Part shown: in pieces, positions 1 to 8,189 of the stretch
Numbering within the stretch: the first letter of the stretch is position 1
How the letters are laid out: every line of letters starts with the position of its first letter
Assembly: GCF_003268475.1 (NCBI RefSeq)
Contig: NZ_MCIF01000002.1
Location: 512,015 to 576,014, forward strand
Length of the DNA stretch: 64,000 nt
Origin: Thermogemmatispora tikiterensis
GTDB taxonomy: Bacteria; Chloroflexota; Ktedonobacteria; Ktedonobacterales; Ktedonobacteraceae
Direction: 5' to 3'
Position numbers and translations under genes: made by a program
Notes under the pieces: generated by a model
Databases searched by the model: none
Told to the model about the DNA's origin: nothing
Seen by the model: the letters and a program-made list of their open reading frames with translations, nothing else

Positions 1-459
1 GTCTTTGGTGATAATGATGCGGCTCAGGGCCAGCCGAAGAGCATCGCCGAGGGGACCGTCGTCGTCACACAGGGCGGCGCTGAGCAGACGCAGGTCTCGC
101 TGCTGTGGCTCGGCAAACCAGTAGTGGACGAAGGTAGCGGTCTCGGGATCGTCGTCGATCCAGGGCAGCGGGACCGGCGTCGCAGCGCTGCTGAGGCGCG
201 CCGCCAGCTGCCTGGCCCGTTGACGCAACTGATCTGTATTCAGGGGGGTGGTCCAGACCCGGGCCATCAGGACAGCCAGCGGGTCGATGTCGCGGCCAAT
301 GGCGCGAAGGCCGTGGGTGATGGCCGCTCTCAGCACGGTCCCTGAGCCCATCATGGGATCGAGGACCGTGCTGCCCGCCGGGACCTGGGCCAGCTCACTC
401 AGAGCAACCTCGGGGGCCATCCGTGCGGGGAAGGGATGTACGGGCTTCAGATCTGTCAT
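1..459 (-). CDS. DNA methylase-like protein, N-terminal 153 codons (runs off the window)
   Basis: The reading frame is open from an ATG at 457-459 to the left edge, so the C-terminus is missing. The start is preceded by a GGAAGAG ribosome binding site. The N-terminus has HPFPARMAPE, then a DPMMGSGT SAM-binding motif at residues 34-41 and RDIDPLAV at about 56-63. This is the layout of N4-cytosine/N6-adenine DNA methylases of the DPxxGSGT class, where the first acidic motif binds SAM. The catalytic (D/N)PP(Y/W) motif would lie beyond the edge and cannot be checked. It could also be an RNA methylase of related fold. No restriction partner is visible in the window. An 18-bp palindrome at 601-618 lies about 140 bp upstream and may control it. 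Confidence 0.8.
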   Translation of the reverse strand, partial: MTDLKPVHPFPARMAPEVALSELAQVPAGSTVLDPMMGSGTVLRAAITHGLRAIGRDIDPLAVLMARVWTTPLNTDQLRQRARQLAARLSSAATPVPLPWIDDDPETATFVHYWFAEPQQRDLRLLSAALCDDDGPLGDALRLALSRIIITKD

Positions 460-1103
460 CGCTCTTCCTGACTTTCCTTGTCGTAGAGGCACTGGATGAT
501 CTTCCGCCGGCTAGAGGCAGCGTATAAGACTCTGTCTCAGGCCATCTCCTGCCCTGCCATAGCGAAGAACGGGCGCACTTAGCTGACATATTGCAGTAAG
601 ATCAAGCGATCGCTTGATTGGATTATATCACAAGATCTACCGAATGTTAGACTGGCCTCGTTGCTTTTGTCCTATCCTCATACTGAATGTCAAGTGTTCT
701 TCTCTATCTCACTATGCCTGTCTCTCCGGTGGTGAGGGCGCGTAAGGCTGTTCACTCGCTAGTGATCCCCAAAGGGGTATCCCCTCGCTCCCTCCTCCAC
801 GAGAGTGCCAGTGAAAGGCTCAAGTGTCCTGGGTGAGATAGGGAAGAAGGAGACTGGCTAGTCGCCCTCCAGCTTCTGGATGAGCGGAGAATCTGCCAAA
901 CATTCTGCATGATTTCCCAAGCTTGGGTGACCGCGAAGGGTTTTATACTGTCTTCTAGCTCTAGCAGGCGCAGCTCTTGTTTTCCTGAGCAGCAGAGTGC
1001 TCCCCTTGATGTCTGGCCTGCTGCCTGCAAGAGATCAAGGATGGTTAGCTTGCAGCTAACCACTCTCTTCAGCACTGATAATCAAAAAGGAGGCTTTGAT
1101 CCT
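460..1103. other. Divergent intergenic region of 644 bp
   Basis: This gap separates the methylase start (minus) from the SDR start (plus). It is more AT-rich around 590-720 than its surroundings. It holds the palindrome at 601-618 and, near the SDR, a possible TATACT -10 at 944-949 with a poor -35 (TTGGGT at 923-928, spacer 15). I see no convincing gene in it. Confidence 0.6.
601..618. promoter_or_regulatory. 18-bp perfect palindrome, candidate operator
   Basis: ATCAAGCGATCGCTTGAT equals its own reverse complement over all 18 bases. It sits in the AT-rich part of the divergent gap, upstream of the methylase gene. Size and symmetry fit a TetR-type dimer site, but no TetR gene is in the window, so the binding protein is unknown. 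Confidence 0.45.
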
Positions 1104-1886
1104 ATGACCGCCCCTGAACATGAAGGTCAGAAGCGCCACTTTGCCGGCAAAGTGGCCTTCGTCACTGGGGCCGCCAGTGGCATTGGGCGGGCGGCGGCTC
1201 TGGCCTTTGCGCGCGAGGGAGCAGGTGTCGCCGTTGCCGATATCTCCCTGGAGGGCAGCCAGGAGACAGCGCGACTCATCACAGAGGAAGGGGGGCAGGC
1301 CCTGGCCCTCAAATGTGACGTCACCCGGTCCGTGGACGTCAAGGCTGCCCTGGACAAAACTGTCGAAACCTTTGGGCGGCTGGACTATGCATTCAATAAT
1401 GCTGGTATTGAGCAGGCTACGGCAGCCTTGGCCGACATCCCAGAAGAGGAATGGGAGCGTGTTCTCAGCGTCAATCTGCGAGGCGTCTTTCTCTGCATGA
1501 AGTATGAAATCCCGTTGCTGCTCCAATATGGAGGTGGCGTCATTGTAAATACCTCCTCGGGAGCGGGCGTCAAAGCCTTTCCGGGGGGAGCCGCGTACAG
1601 CGCCGCCAAGCACGGCGTCGTTGGCCTCACGAAGGTGGCGGCTCTCGACTATGCGCGCTCGAATATCCGGGTCAATGCCGTCTGTCCGGGAATCGTCGAT
1701 ACTCCCATGAGGCTGCGGGTCTTCGGCGATACTCCCGAGGAGCGGGCCAGGGTCCTCGCCCAGGAGCCGATCGGACGGATGGGTACGCCCGAAGAAATCG
1801 CTGCTGCGGTGATCTGGCTCTGCTCGGAGGCTGCTGCCTTTGTCACAGGTCACGCCCTGGTTGTCGATGGCGGCCAAACGCTCTAG
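1104..1886 (+). CDS. SDR family oxidoreductase (classical short-chain dehydrogenase)
   Basis: This 260-residue cytosolic NAD(P)-dependent oxidoreductase has the classical SDR motifs. TGAASGIG near residue 20 is the cofactor loop, NNAG lies near 97, and YSAAK carries the catalytic Tyr and Lys with the Ser upstream in NTSSGAG. The C-terminus ends VVDGGQTL as in most Rossmann SDRs. I chose the ATG at 1104 because AAAAGGAGGC lies 10 nt upstream; the open frame extends further back to 909 but those residues do not look like SDR sequence. The acidic residue after beta-2 (VADIS) suggests NAD rather than NADP. Substrate is unknown. The next gene, an alpha/beta hydrolase, is 114 nt downstream in the same direction, so the two may be co-transcribed. 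Confidence 0.9.
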   Translation: MTAPEHEGQKRHFAGKVAFVTGAASGIGRAAALAFAREGAGVAVADISLEGSQETARLITEEGGQALALKCDVTRSVDVKAALDKTVETFGRLDYAFNNAGIEQATAALADIPEEEWERVLSVNLRGVFLCMKYEIPLLLQYGGGVIVNTSSGAGVKAFPGGAAYSAAKHGVVGLTKVAALDYARSNIRVNAVCPGIVDTPMRLRVFGDTPEERARVLAQEPIGRMGTPEEIAAAVIWLCSEAAAFVTGHALVVDGGQTL

Positions 1887-2000
1887 CGACCACAAGGGAG
1901 TCTAGCCCTCGCCGCTGCCAGCGCTTGAAATGCAAGACCACTAACCAGATGATCAGTAAAGCGTCTCCTTCGGTACCTGAGAGAAGGAAAGGTAGAGGCA

Positions 2001-2861
2001 ATGAGCCAATGGACGGAAGGAACCATCGAGGCGAATGGCATCCGCATCCACTATACTCGCACCGGTGACCAGCAACGGCGCAGTATCCTCCTGTTGCACG
2101 GCCTCACCGACAATGGCCGCTGCTGGTCGCGCGCAGCCACCGAGCTGGCGACTAGCTACGATGTCATCATGCCTGATGCCCGTGGACATGGGCAGTCAAG
2201 CCTCTCTGCAGAAGCGATCTCAATCGCCCTCCTGGCCGAAGATGCTGTCGCCGTCATACGTGCCCTGTCTCTAGACAGGCCCATACTCATCGGGCACTCA
2301 ATGGGGGCGGTCACCGCTGCAATGGTCGCCGCTGAGTATCCCGACCTCGTGCGGGCCATCGTTCTCGAAGATCCTCCCCTCCTCGACGCCCCTCCCTTGC
2401 AGACTGACGTCACCAAGGCCCTCATTGCCACCCCTGACGGTCCGGCGTCTCCCTCGACCTGGCAGTGGCTCTTTGAACTGCGGGCCTTGCCGCCCGAAGA
2501 GCGCCTGATCAAGGCTCGGGCCCTGCAACCGGCCTGGGCTGAAGAAGAGATCGACCCCTGGGCCGCCTCCAAAGCCGAAGTGCAGATCGCCGTCCTGGAT
2601 GCGGCCCATGTTGCGATAGGTGCCTTCCCCTGGCGCGAGGTATTCGCTCGCATCCAGTGCCCCATGCTACTGATCACCGGCGACCCCCAGCTGGGCGCGG
2701 TCCTGACCCCTGAGACAGCACACCAGGCGGCAGCGCTCGCGAGGCAGTGCCAGGTAGTCCAGATTGCTGGGGCTGGTCACAATATCCGCCGCGATCGCTA
2801 TGAGGCCATGTTGAGGGCTGCAACTGGGTTTCTCGCTAAGGTCGAGGCTGAAGCAATGTAG
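2001..2861 (+). CDS. Alpha/beta hydrolase
   Basis: A 286-residue serine hydrolase of the alpha/beta fold. The oxyanion loop is LLLHGLTDNGRCW near residue 31-43, the nucleophile elbow is GHSMG near 99-103, DARGHG lies between them, and the C-terminal GAGHNI supplies the catalytic His. The acid is likely the Asp in LLITGDPQ. No signal peptide is seen, so it is cytosolic. The start has AAGGAAAGG 12 nt upstream. Family members hydrolyse esters, lactones or C-C bonds; the substrate cannot be read from sequence. Together with the flanking SDR and alcohol dehydrogenase it may belong to a small catabolic set. Confidence 0.9.
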   Translation: MSQWTEGTIEANGIRIHYTRTGDQQRRSILLLHGLTDNGRCWSRAATELATSYDVIMPDARGHGQSSLSAEAISIALLAEDAVAVIRALSLDRPILIGHSMGAVTAAMVAAEYPDLVRAIVLEDPPLLDAPPLQTDVTKALIATPDGPASPSTWQWLFELRALPPEERLIKARALQPAWAEEEIDPWAASKAEVQIAVLDAAHVAIGAFPWREVFARIQCPMLLITGDPQLGAVLTPETAHQAAALARQCQVVQIAGAGHNIRRDRYEAMLRAATGFLAKVEAEAM

Positions 2862-3298
2862 ACAGAGAGGCAGGCGCAGGAGAAGAGAGGGCTCGCTATG
2901 GCTCTGACCTTCCCCGCTCTCCCTCCCCTGTTAGCACAGCCCACAATAGCTTCCAAACGGCTCGCTCACTCGCCTCTGCATAGCTGAGGCTCTGGCTTGC
3001 TAATTCGCGGCAGGAAACCCCCCCGATCTGTCCTCTCCTGACCATCCTGCTAGTTTGCTTGCCTATAGTCATTGATGAGGCGCCCTGGCAAGAAGGTGTC
3101 TGGTTGCCTCGTGCTGCGCCTCATTCCAGCGCGCCCGCCGGCGGCATTCTGCAGAATCGGCCAATTATTAACGAAGAATATTCTATCGCTCTGCCTGCGA
3201 GCGTCTCTATAATACCTGGCAGATGAAAAAGCAAAGAAAGACTCACTCCTTGGAAGGTGATCAGTCAGTCCTTCTAGTCAGAGAAGGGAGCAAAATAG
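2862..3298. other. Intergenic region of 437 bp with a possible promoter
   Basis: No open frame of note is present. Near the downstream gene there is an AT-rich stretch with a perfect TATAAT at 3208-3213. A matching -35 is not clear at the right distance. The following alcohol dehydrogenase begins 85 nt downstream of this box. Confidence 0.35.
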
Positions 3299-4321
3299 AT
3301 GAAAGCAGCGATCTTTCGTGGAGCTGGCAATATCACGGTAGAAGAGCGTCCAGACCCAGTTATTCAGGAGCCGACTGACGCGATCGTCCGCATCGTTCGG
3401 GCCTGTGTCTGCGGCTCCGACCTCTGGTATTATCGCGGAATTGCGCCCCATCCCGAGGGGTCCATTGGTCACGAATTCATCGGTGTCGTCGAGGAGGTAG
3501 GCCCCGAGGTCACAACTATCAAGCGGGGCGACTTCGTCATTGCCCCCTTTGCTATTAGCGACGGTACCTGTCCGCACTGCCGGGCCGGCTTCCATACGGC
3601 CTGTGTCCGTGGGGGCTTCTTTGGTCAGGGCGTTGAAGGGGTCGCGGGACAGGCCGAACTGGCGCGGGTCCCGCTGGCCGACGGCACACTTGTTGCTGTT
3701 CCTGGGCGCCAGTTTTCCGATGAGGTGTTGGCCTCGCTCCTGACCCTGACCGATGTCATGGGGACCGGCTATCATGCCGCCATCTCGGCGGGGGTGAAGC
3801 CTGGCCAGACCGTGGCAGTGGTTGGCGATGGTGCTGTGGGCCTCTGTGCCGTGCTCTCTGCGCGGCTGCTTGGCGCTGAGCGCGTGATCATTCTCAGCCG
3901 CCACCCCAGGCGTCAGGAGCTGGCGCGCGAATTCGGTGCCACGGATATCGTGGCCGAGCGTGGTGATGCAGCGGTGCAGGCGATCATGCGCCTGACCGAC
4001 GGCATCGGCGCGGACGCTGTCCTTGAATGCGTCGGCACCAACGAAGCCAACCAGACTGCCTTTGCCAGTGCCCGCCCCGGCGCCATTGTCGGACGCGTCG
4101 GTCTCCCCCACGAGGTCGAGATCCCAGCCGAAACGACCTTCTACCGCAACATCGGCATGCGTGGCGGCCCCGCGCCCGATCTGCTAGAGGCAGTTCTCAG
4201 CGGCAAGATCAATCCGGGTCGTGTCTTTGACTTCACAACCGATCTCGATCATACTGCTGAGGCTTACGCCGCGATGGACCAGCGCCGCGCCATCAAATCT
4301 CTGCTGATTGTGGGTCGCTAA
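3299..4321 (+). CDS. Zinc-dependent alcohol dehydrogenase family protein (MDR)
   Basis: A 340-residue medium-chain dehydrogenase/reductase. The N-terminal catalytic domain has CVCGSD near residue 36-41 and GHEFIGVVEEVG near 58-69, the catalytic-zinc ligands Cys and His-Glu. The cofactor domain has VAVVGDGAVGL near 168. The structural-zinc lobe shows CPHC plus a later Cys (HTAC), so only three of the usual four Cys are clear and this lobe may be unmetallated or use another ligand. The start is preceded by GAAGGGAG. The substrate is not predictable. A strong terminator follows at 4441-4492. Confidence 0.9.
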   Translation: MKAAIFRGAGNITVEERPDPVIQEPTDAIVRIVRACVCGSDLWYYRGIAPHPEGSIGHEFIGVVEEVGPEVTTIKRGDFVIAPFAISDGTCPHCRAGFHTACVRGGFFGQGVEGVAGQAELARVPLADGTLVAVPGRQFSDEVLASLLTLTDVMGTGYHAAISAGVKPGQTVAVVGDGAVGLCAVLSARLLGAERVIILSRHPRRQELAREFGATDIVAERGDAAVQAIMRLTDGIGADAVLECVGTNEANQTAFASARPGAIVGRVGLPHEVEIPAETTFYRNIGMRGGPAPDLLEAVLSGKINPGRVFDFTTDLDHTAEAYAAMDQRRAIKSLLIVGR

Positions 4322-4440
4322 GGAAAGGACCCCTTGTGTCAGGACAGCTGCATGATCGCATGCTCATCTGATCTTGCCGGATTCGGGCCGGCCACAAGAG
4401 GGCTTCTAAGAAGGTGAACCGGCTGTCTTCCCCTGAGCGA

Positions 4441-4492
4441 GAGGATGGGGCAGCAGAAGGAAGCTGTTGCCCCATCCTCCGTCTGTCTTTTT
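4441..4492 (+). terminator. Rho-independent terminator after the alcohol dehydrogenase
   Basis: A 16-bp stem (4441-4456 with 4464-4479, one G-U pair) closes a 7-nt loop and is followed by a T run at 4488-4492. It lies 120 nt past the stop of the dehydrogenase. Confidence 0.8.
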
Positions 4493-4758
4493 GGGTGGTT
4501 CGGAGCGTCGATGACGGCATGGCGGTCGTCGGCGCTGCCTGGATAGCCGTGGGGGTCCAGCTCTCTACCTTCGTTCGGGGGGAGATAGCGCGCCTTCTCT
4601 ATCCAGAGAATCGTGAGCGCCCTGTGAGCAGTGTGAGTCTGTTTGGCGATCCATCGCGGCTGCACTGACTGGCGACCAGCCGACCAGCGGGCCGGGCCAG
4701 ATCACTGCCCGCGCAGCCCACTTTTTCCTCCGAAGGGATCACTATCTTGGTCGCCCTC

Positions 4759-4805
4759 TTGATTTTGGCGGACCGGGACAGTAAAATGTCATTATGTTAT
4801 AACAT
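4759..4805 (+). promoter_or_regulatory. Promoter with overlapping operator for the GntR gene
   Basis: TTGATT (4759-4764) and TAAAAT (4782-4787) are separated by 17 nt, a good sigma-70-type promoter. The perfect palindrome ATGTTATAACAT (4794-4805) starts 6 nt after the -10 and covers the expected transcription start. This placement fits autorepression by the GntR-family protein encoded directly downstream. Confidence 0.65.
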
Positions 4806-4833
4806 TTCAGAGAGCGGCGGAGGGAAGAAAGCG

Positions 4834-5595
4834 ATGGCGGAGCCTCGCTATCGAGCGGCATCCAAAAGCAGCCCGGTGCCCATGCACTTCCAGGTTGAGC
4901 GAGACATGCGTGAACGCATTCTTAACGGCACCTGGAAGCCGGGGCAGCAGCTTCCAGGAGAGCTGGAACTGTGCAACCTCTACGGGGTCAGCCGCACGAC
5001 GGTGCGTCAGGCCCTGGCGGTTCTGGTCGACGAGGGGCTGATCGTGCGCGAGCGAGGACGCGGCTCATTTGTGCGTGATCTCACCATTACCGCGGGCGCC
5101 CGCGGGCTGACCTCCTTTAGCGATGAAATGGCCGCCCGAGGTATGCGCGCTGGTGCGCGCGTTCTTAGCATTGGCCTCGAACCCTCCACGTCAGAAATGG
5201 CCCAGCGCCTGCGCCTGGCTGCTGGCGAAGCCCTGGTGGTTGTTCGCCGCGTGCGTTACGCCAACGACACCCCGATCGGCATTCAGACGGCCTATCTACC
5301 AGCGGCCCGCTTCCCTGAACTAGAGCGAGCTGACCTCAACGAGCGCTCGCTCTACCAGTATCTGGAGGAACGCTACGGCGTTGTGCCGGCTGAGGCGGTA
5401 GAAATCTTCTCGATGACCAGCATCAGCGGCCAGCAAGCGCAGCTGCTGCAGGTCAGCGAGGGGGCCTGTGGCTTCCACGTCGAGCGTCTGACCTTCGATG
5501 AAGCCAAGCAACCCTTTGAATTTGTCGTCTCGATCCTGCGCGGCGACCGCTATCGAGTCCAGCTCTTTCTACGGGCTTCCCGCAGGCAGCGCTAG
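4834..5595 (+). CDS. GntR/HutC-family transcriptional regulator with UTRA domain
   Basis: A 253-residue repressor. The N-terminal winged helix-turn-helix (about residues 15-80) has the GntR pattern: LPGELELCNLYGVSRTTVRQAL, then the wing with GLIVRERGRGSFV. Residues from about 90 form a UTRA effector domain, with ALVVVRRVRYANDTPIGIQTAYL and the terminal YRVQLFLR pattern of the HutC subfamily. UTRA regulators often sense phosphorylated amino sugars or sugar phosphates, which suits the SIS protein and sugar importer that follow. I chose the ATG at 4834 with GGCGGAGGGA upstream; the frame is open from 4747, but that part covers the promoter. Probably autoregulated. Confidence 0.9.
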   Translation: MAEPRYRAASKSSPVPMHFQVERDMRERILNGTWKPGQQLPGELELCNLYGVSRTTVRQALAVLVDEGLIVRERGRGSFVRDLTITAGARGLTSFSDEMAARGMRAGARVLSIGLEPSTSEMAQRLRLAAGEALVVVRRVRYANDTPIGIQTAYLPAARFPELERADLNERSLYQYLEERYGVVPAEAVEIFSMTSISGQQAQLLQVSEGACGFHVERLTFDEAKQPFEFVVSILRGDRYRVQLFLRASRRQR

Positions 5596-5656
5596 CGGCG
5601 TGGTGCTGGGTGGAAGGCGCTCTCGCACCCCATCTCTCCAGACTGAAGGAGTGAGC

Positions 5657-6409
5657 ATGCACCAGGAAGTACCCTATCTTTCAGCAGTCGCCCACACCAT
5701 CGATAAGCTCCAGGAGCAGAGCGAACAGATCCGCCTGGTAGCTGAGCGCGTCGCCGACGTGATCGCCGGTGGTCACTGGGTGCGTCTATTCGGCAGCGGG
5801 CATTCTGTCCTCCCGGTCCAGGACTGTTTCCCGCGCTATGGCGGCTATGTCGGGTTCTACCCCATGATGGACCCGCGCCTGATGTGGACCGCCGTCAGCG
5901 GACCAGGAGGGGCAGAAGAGCTGCTCTGGCTGGAGCGCCAGGAGGACTACATCCGCATCTTCCTGCGTCATACGCGCTGGGACCCTGGCGACATGCTGAT
6001 CGTTATCTCCCACGGCGGGCAGAATGCCGCACCAGTAGAAATGGCCCTGGCGGCCAAAGCCGCCGGTCTCTACGTGGTGGCGATCACCTCCGAAGAGAAC
6101 CATCGCCATCGGCCTGCCACCCACTCCAGCGGGAAGAAACTGGGAGACATTGCCGATGTCATCCTCTTCAACGGCGTTCCCTCGGAGGATGCCGTCGTCG
6201 CTGTCCCGGGAGTTGCGGGCAAGGTAGGCGGCGTCTCGACGCTGGCCGCTATTGCCCTGGTGCAGGCCATCGTCTCAGAAACGGCCCTGGCCCTCGCCCG
6301 TCGCGGCTACCGGGTCCGTCCCTTTGCCTCCCCCAATACCGAGGGCGTGAGCCCCGACAACAATGAGGAGGTCTACAAGGAGTTCCGTCGTCGTCTATAC
6401 GGCTCTTGA
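5657..6409 (+). CDS. SIS-domain sugar-phosphate isomerase/binding protein
   Basis: A 250-residue cytosolic SIS-fold protein. An N-terminal helix is followed by VRLFGSGHSV near residue 42-51 and VISHGGQNAAPVEMA near 117-131, the two phosphosugar-binding loops of SIS domains. The overall arrangement (GSGHS, later EENHRHRP, C-terminal RPFASPN) resembles the UPF0309 type of sugar isomerase-like proteins that travel with GntR/UTRA regulators and sugar ABC importers. The start at 5657 has GGAG 6 nt upstream; an in-frame GTG at 5651 overlaps that site. It is 61 nt after the regulator and 167 nt before the binding-protein gene. A role in processing a phosphorylated (amino) sugar is inferred. Confidence 0.8.
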   Translation: MHQEVPYLSAVAHTIDKLQEQSEQIRLVAERVADVIAGGHWVRLFGSGHSVLPVQDCFPRYGGYVGFYPMMDPRLMWTAVSGPGGAEELLWLERQEDYIRIFLRHTRWDPGDMLIVISHGGQNAAPVEMALAAKAAGLYVVAITSEENHRHRPATHSSGKKLGDIADVILFNGVPSEDAVVAVPGVAGKVGGVSTLAAIALVQAIVSETALALARRGYRVRPFASPNTEGVSPDNNEEVYKEFRRRLYGS

Positions 6410-6576
6410 AAGCGCGATCTGCCAGCGCTGTTGCCGGCTTCTCTGGCTGATCCCCAACAGCGCCCACTCATGCGATCGACGGCAGAGGCCAGCACTCTCC
6501 TCCTGGCCCGCCTGGCCTGCGAAGGAGGCTGTCCCCCGGCCCGACTTGGGCATGAGATACTTCTCTGGAGGTAGCT

Positions 6577-7923
6577 ATGCTACGCTTTTCACTGACGCGC
6601 CCAACACTGCGAGTCACCCTCGTGCTGATCTTGTTCTCCCTCCTGCTTGCTGCCTGCGGCGGTAGCAGTACCGGCTCGTCCTCCAGCAAGGTAACCATTA
6701 CTTATCTGACCCACTGGTCGGGTCCCCAGGTTGACCAGCTCAACCAGGCTATCAGCGCCTACGAGAAGCTGCATCCCGAGGTGACGATCCAGGTGCGCAC
6801 CGTGCCCTTTGGCAACCTGCTCACAACCATCACCACCCAGGGAAGCAGCGCCAGCGGGCCGACCATCATGGGCATCTACAATCTCTGGCTGCCTCAGCTG
6901 GTGCAGGACGGCCTGGTAGCTCAGGCCCCGACCACCTTTGTGCAGGATATCCAGCAGGCCTATCCTCAGAATGTGGTGTCTGCCGTTCAGGTCGACGGCA
7001 AAACCTATGGCTATCCTAACGAAGTTGACCTCTATGCCCTCAATTACAACAAGGCCCTCTTCCGCGAGGCCGGTATAGCCAACCCTCCGGCCACCTGGGA
7101 CGAACTGGTGAGCGATGCCGTCAAGCTGACCAAGCGCGACAGCTCCGGCAAGATTCTCCAGCAGGGCTTTGGGGTCATCACCAGCTGGAATAGCGGCGTC
7201 GTTCACCCGTGGCTCTCGCTGGTGGATTCAGATGGCGGTCAGCTCCTCTCCGCCGATCACAAACCCCTGCTGACCAGCCAGGCTGCCCTTGATACGGCGA
7301 ACCTCTACTATCAGTTGATTTTCCAGAAGAAGGTTACCGATCCGGCGATGGGCCAGGCCAATGCTTCGACGACCGGACCCTATCTTGAGAATTTTGTCGC
7401 GGGCAAGACAGCCATGATCATCATGGCCAACTGGTGGGAGAGTAACCTGAAGGCCGGCATGGGGGCGCGCTTTAGCGATGTCGGCACGGCTCCTATCCCC
7501 GTGGGACCACACGGCAACGGCTCCCATAGCGTGTCGTATTCCTGGAGTACGGTGGTCAATGCCAACGCGGACCCGGCTCAGCAAGAGGCGGCCTGGCAGT
7601 TCTTGCAGTGGCTCAATGGCCCTCAGAGCGGCAAAAATGGCTCCTCGGCCATGGGGGATATCCTGATGGGCATGGGGATTCTGCCAAGCCGTACCTCCGA
7701 TCTGACGGCCCATCAGGCCGACTTAAGCGAGCCGTTCATCAGCACCTATGTCCAGCAGCTCAAGAACAGCATCCCGTTCCCGACGGTGCTGGGCGGCGAT
7801 GAACTCACTACCAGCCTGCAGAAGTCGCTGGAGGCACTGATGTATGGCCAGAGTTCACCTCAGCAAGCGATGGCCCAGGCACAGAACAACCTCAGCCAGA
7901 TTCTCAGCCGCTACTATTCCTGA
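6577..7923 (+). CDS. ABC transporter sugar-binding lipoprotein
   Basis: A 448-residue extracellular solute-binding protein of family 1. A hydrophobic signal peptide ends in the lipobox LLAAC with the lipidated Cys at residue 27, followed by a GGSSTGSSSS linker. The mature part shows the family pattern ITYLTHWSG, EVTIQVRTVPFG, YALNYNKALFREAGI and a C-terminal helical lobe. It should be tethered outside the membrane and deliver a sugar to the two permeases downstream. The start follows TGGAGGTAGCT. A strong hairpin (8072-8106) separates it from the first permease gene, which probably keeps its expression above that of the membrane subunits. The exact ligand is unknown; the neighbouring SIS, UTRA and ROK genes suggest an amino sugar or related compound. 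Confidence 0.9.
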   Translation: MLRFSLTRPTLRVTLVLILFSLLLAACGGSSTGSSSSKVTITYLTHWSGPQVDQLNQAISAYEKLHPEVTIQVRTVPFGNLLTTITTQGSSASGPTIMGIYNLWLPQLVQDGLVAQAPTTFVQDIQQAYPQNVVSAVQVDGKTYGYPNEVDLYALNYNKALFREAGIANPPATWDELVSDAVKLTKRDSSGKILQQGFGVITSWNSGVVHPWLSLVDSDGGQLLSADHKPLLTSQAALDTANLYYQLIFQKKVTDPAMGQANASTTGPYLENFVAGKTAMIIMANWWESNLKAGMGARFSDVGTAPIPVGPHGNGSHSVSYSWSTVVNANADPAQQEAAWQFLQWLNGPQSGKNGSSAMGDILMGMGILPSRTSDLTAHQADLSEPFISTYVQQLKNSIPFPTVLGGDELTTSLQKSLEALMYGQSSPQQAMAQAQNNLSQILSRYYS

Positions 7924-8071
7924 TATGGGGTAGGGAGGACGGAACAGTATTCCTGATACTGGAGTGAGGAGAGCCTAAGATAAGATAAGAAAGGAGGTCC
8001 TGCCAGGGCCGCTGGTGGATGCCTCGATCTCAGCAGCGCTGCCCTCGTGCAGGCCGCCCAGGCGGTGCACG

Positions 8072-8106
8072 CTCGGGAGAGAGGAAGAACCCCCCTCTCT
8101 CCCGAG
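8072..8106 (+). terminator. Intercistronic hairpin between binding protein and permease
   Basis: A perfect 13-bp stem (8072-8084 with 8094-8106) closes a 9-nt loop. There is no run of T directly after it, so it is more likely an attenuator or mRNA-stabilising hairpin than a full terminator, as seen between binding-protein and permease genes in other sugar operons. A short direct repeat, TATTCCTGATA at 7915-7925 and 7948-7958, lies at the end of the preceding gene. Confidence 0.55.
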
Positions 8107-8189
8107 GCAGCTGAACCTCCTTTCTCTTCCGTTCTCCAGAGTCGCCGATGGGATAGCTGAAAGCTTCCGGTGAAGGGAGGATCTGCAAA

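Larger units (their letters stand above)
4322..4833. other. Intergenic region of 512 bp
   Basis: It contains the terminator of the upstream dehydrogenase and the promoter and operator of the GntR gene, listed separately. Nothing gene-like was seen in between; the open frame at 4414-4668 spans the terminator hairpin and has no ribosome binding site. Confidence 0.6.

Noticed and set aside
1056..1895. 279-codon minus-strand frame opposite the first SDR
   Set aside because: Mirror of a clear SDR gene; its peptide has no family features and no ribosome binding site.
3278..4111. 277-codon minus-strand frame opposite the alcohol dehydrogenase
   Set aside because: Antisense shadow of the dehydrogenase caused by GC-rich third positions.
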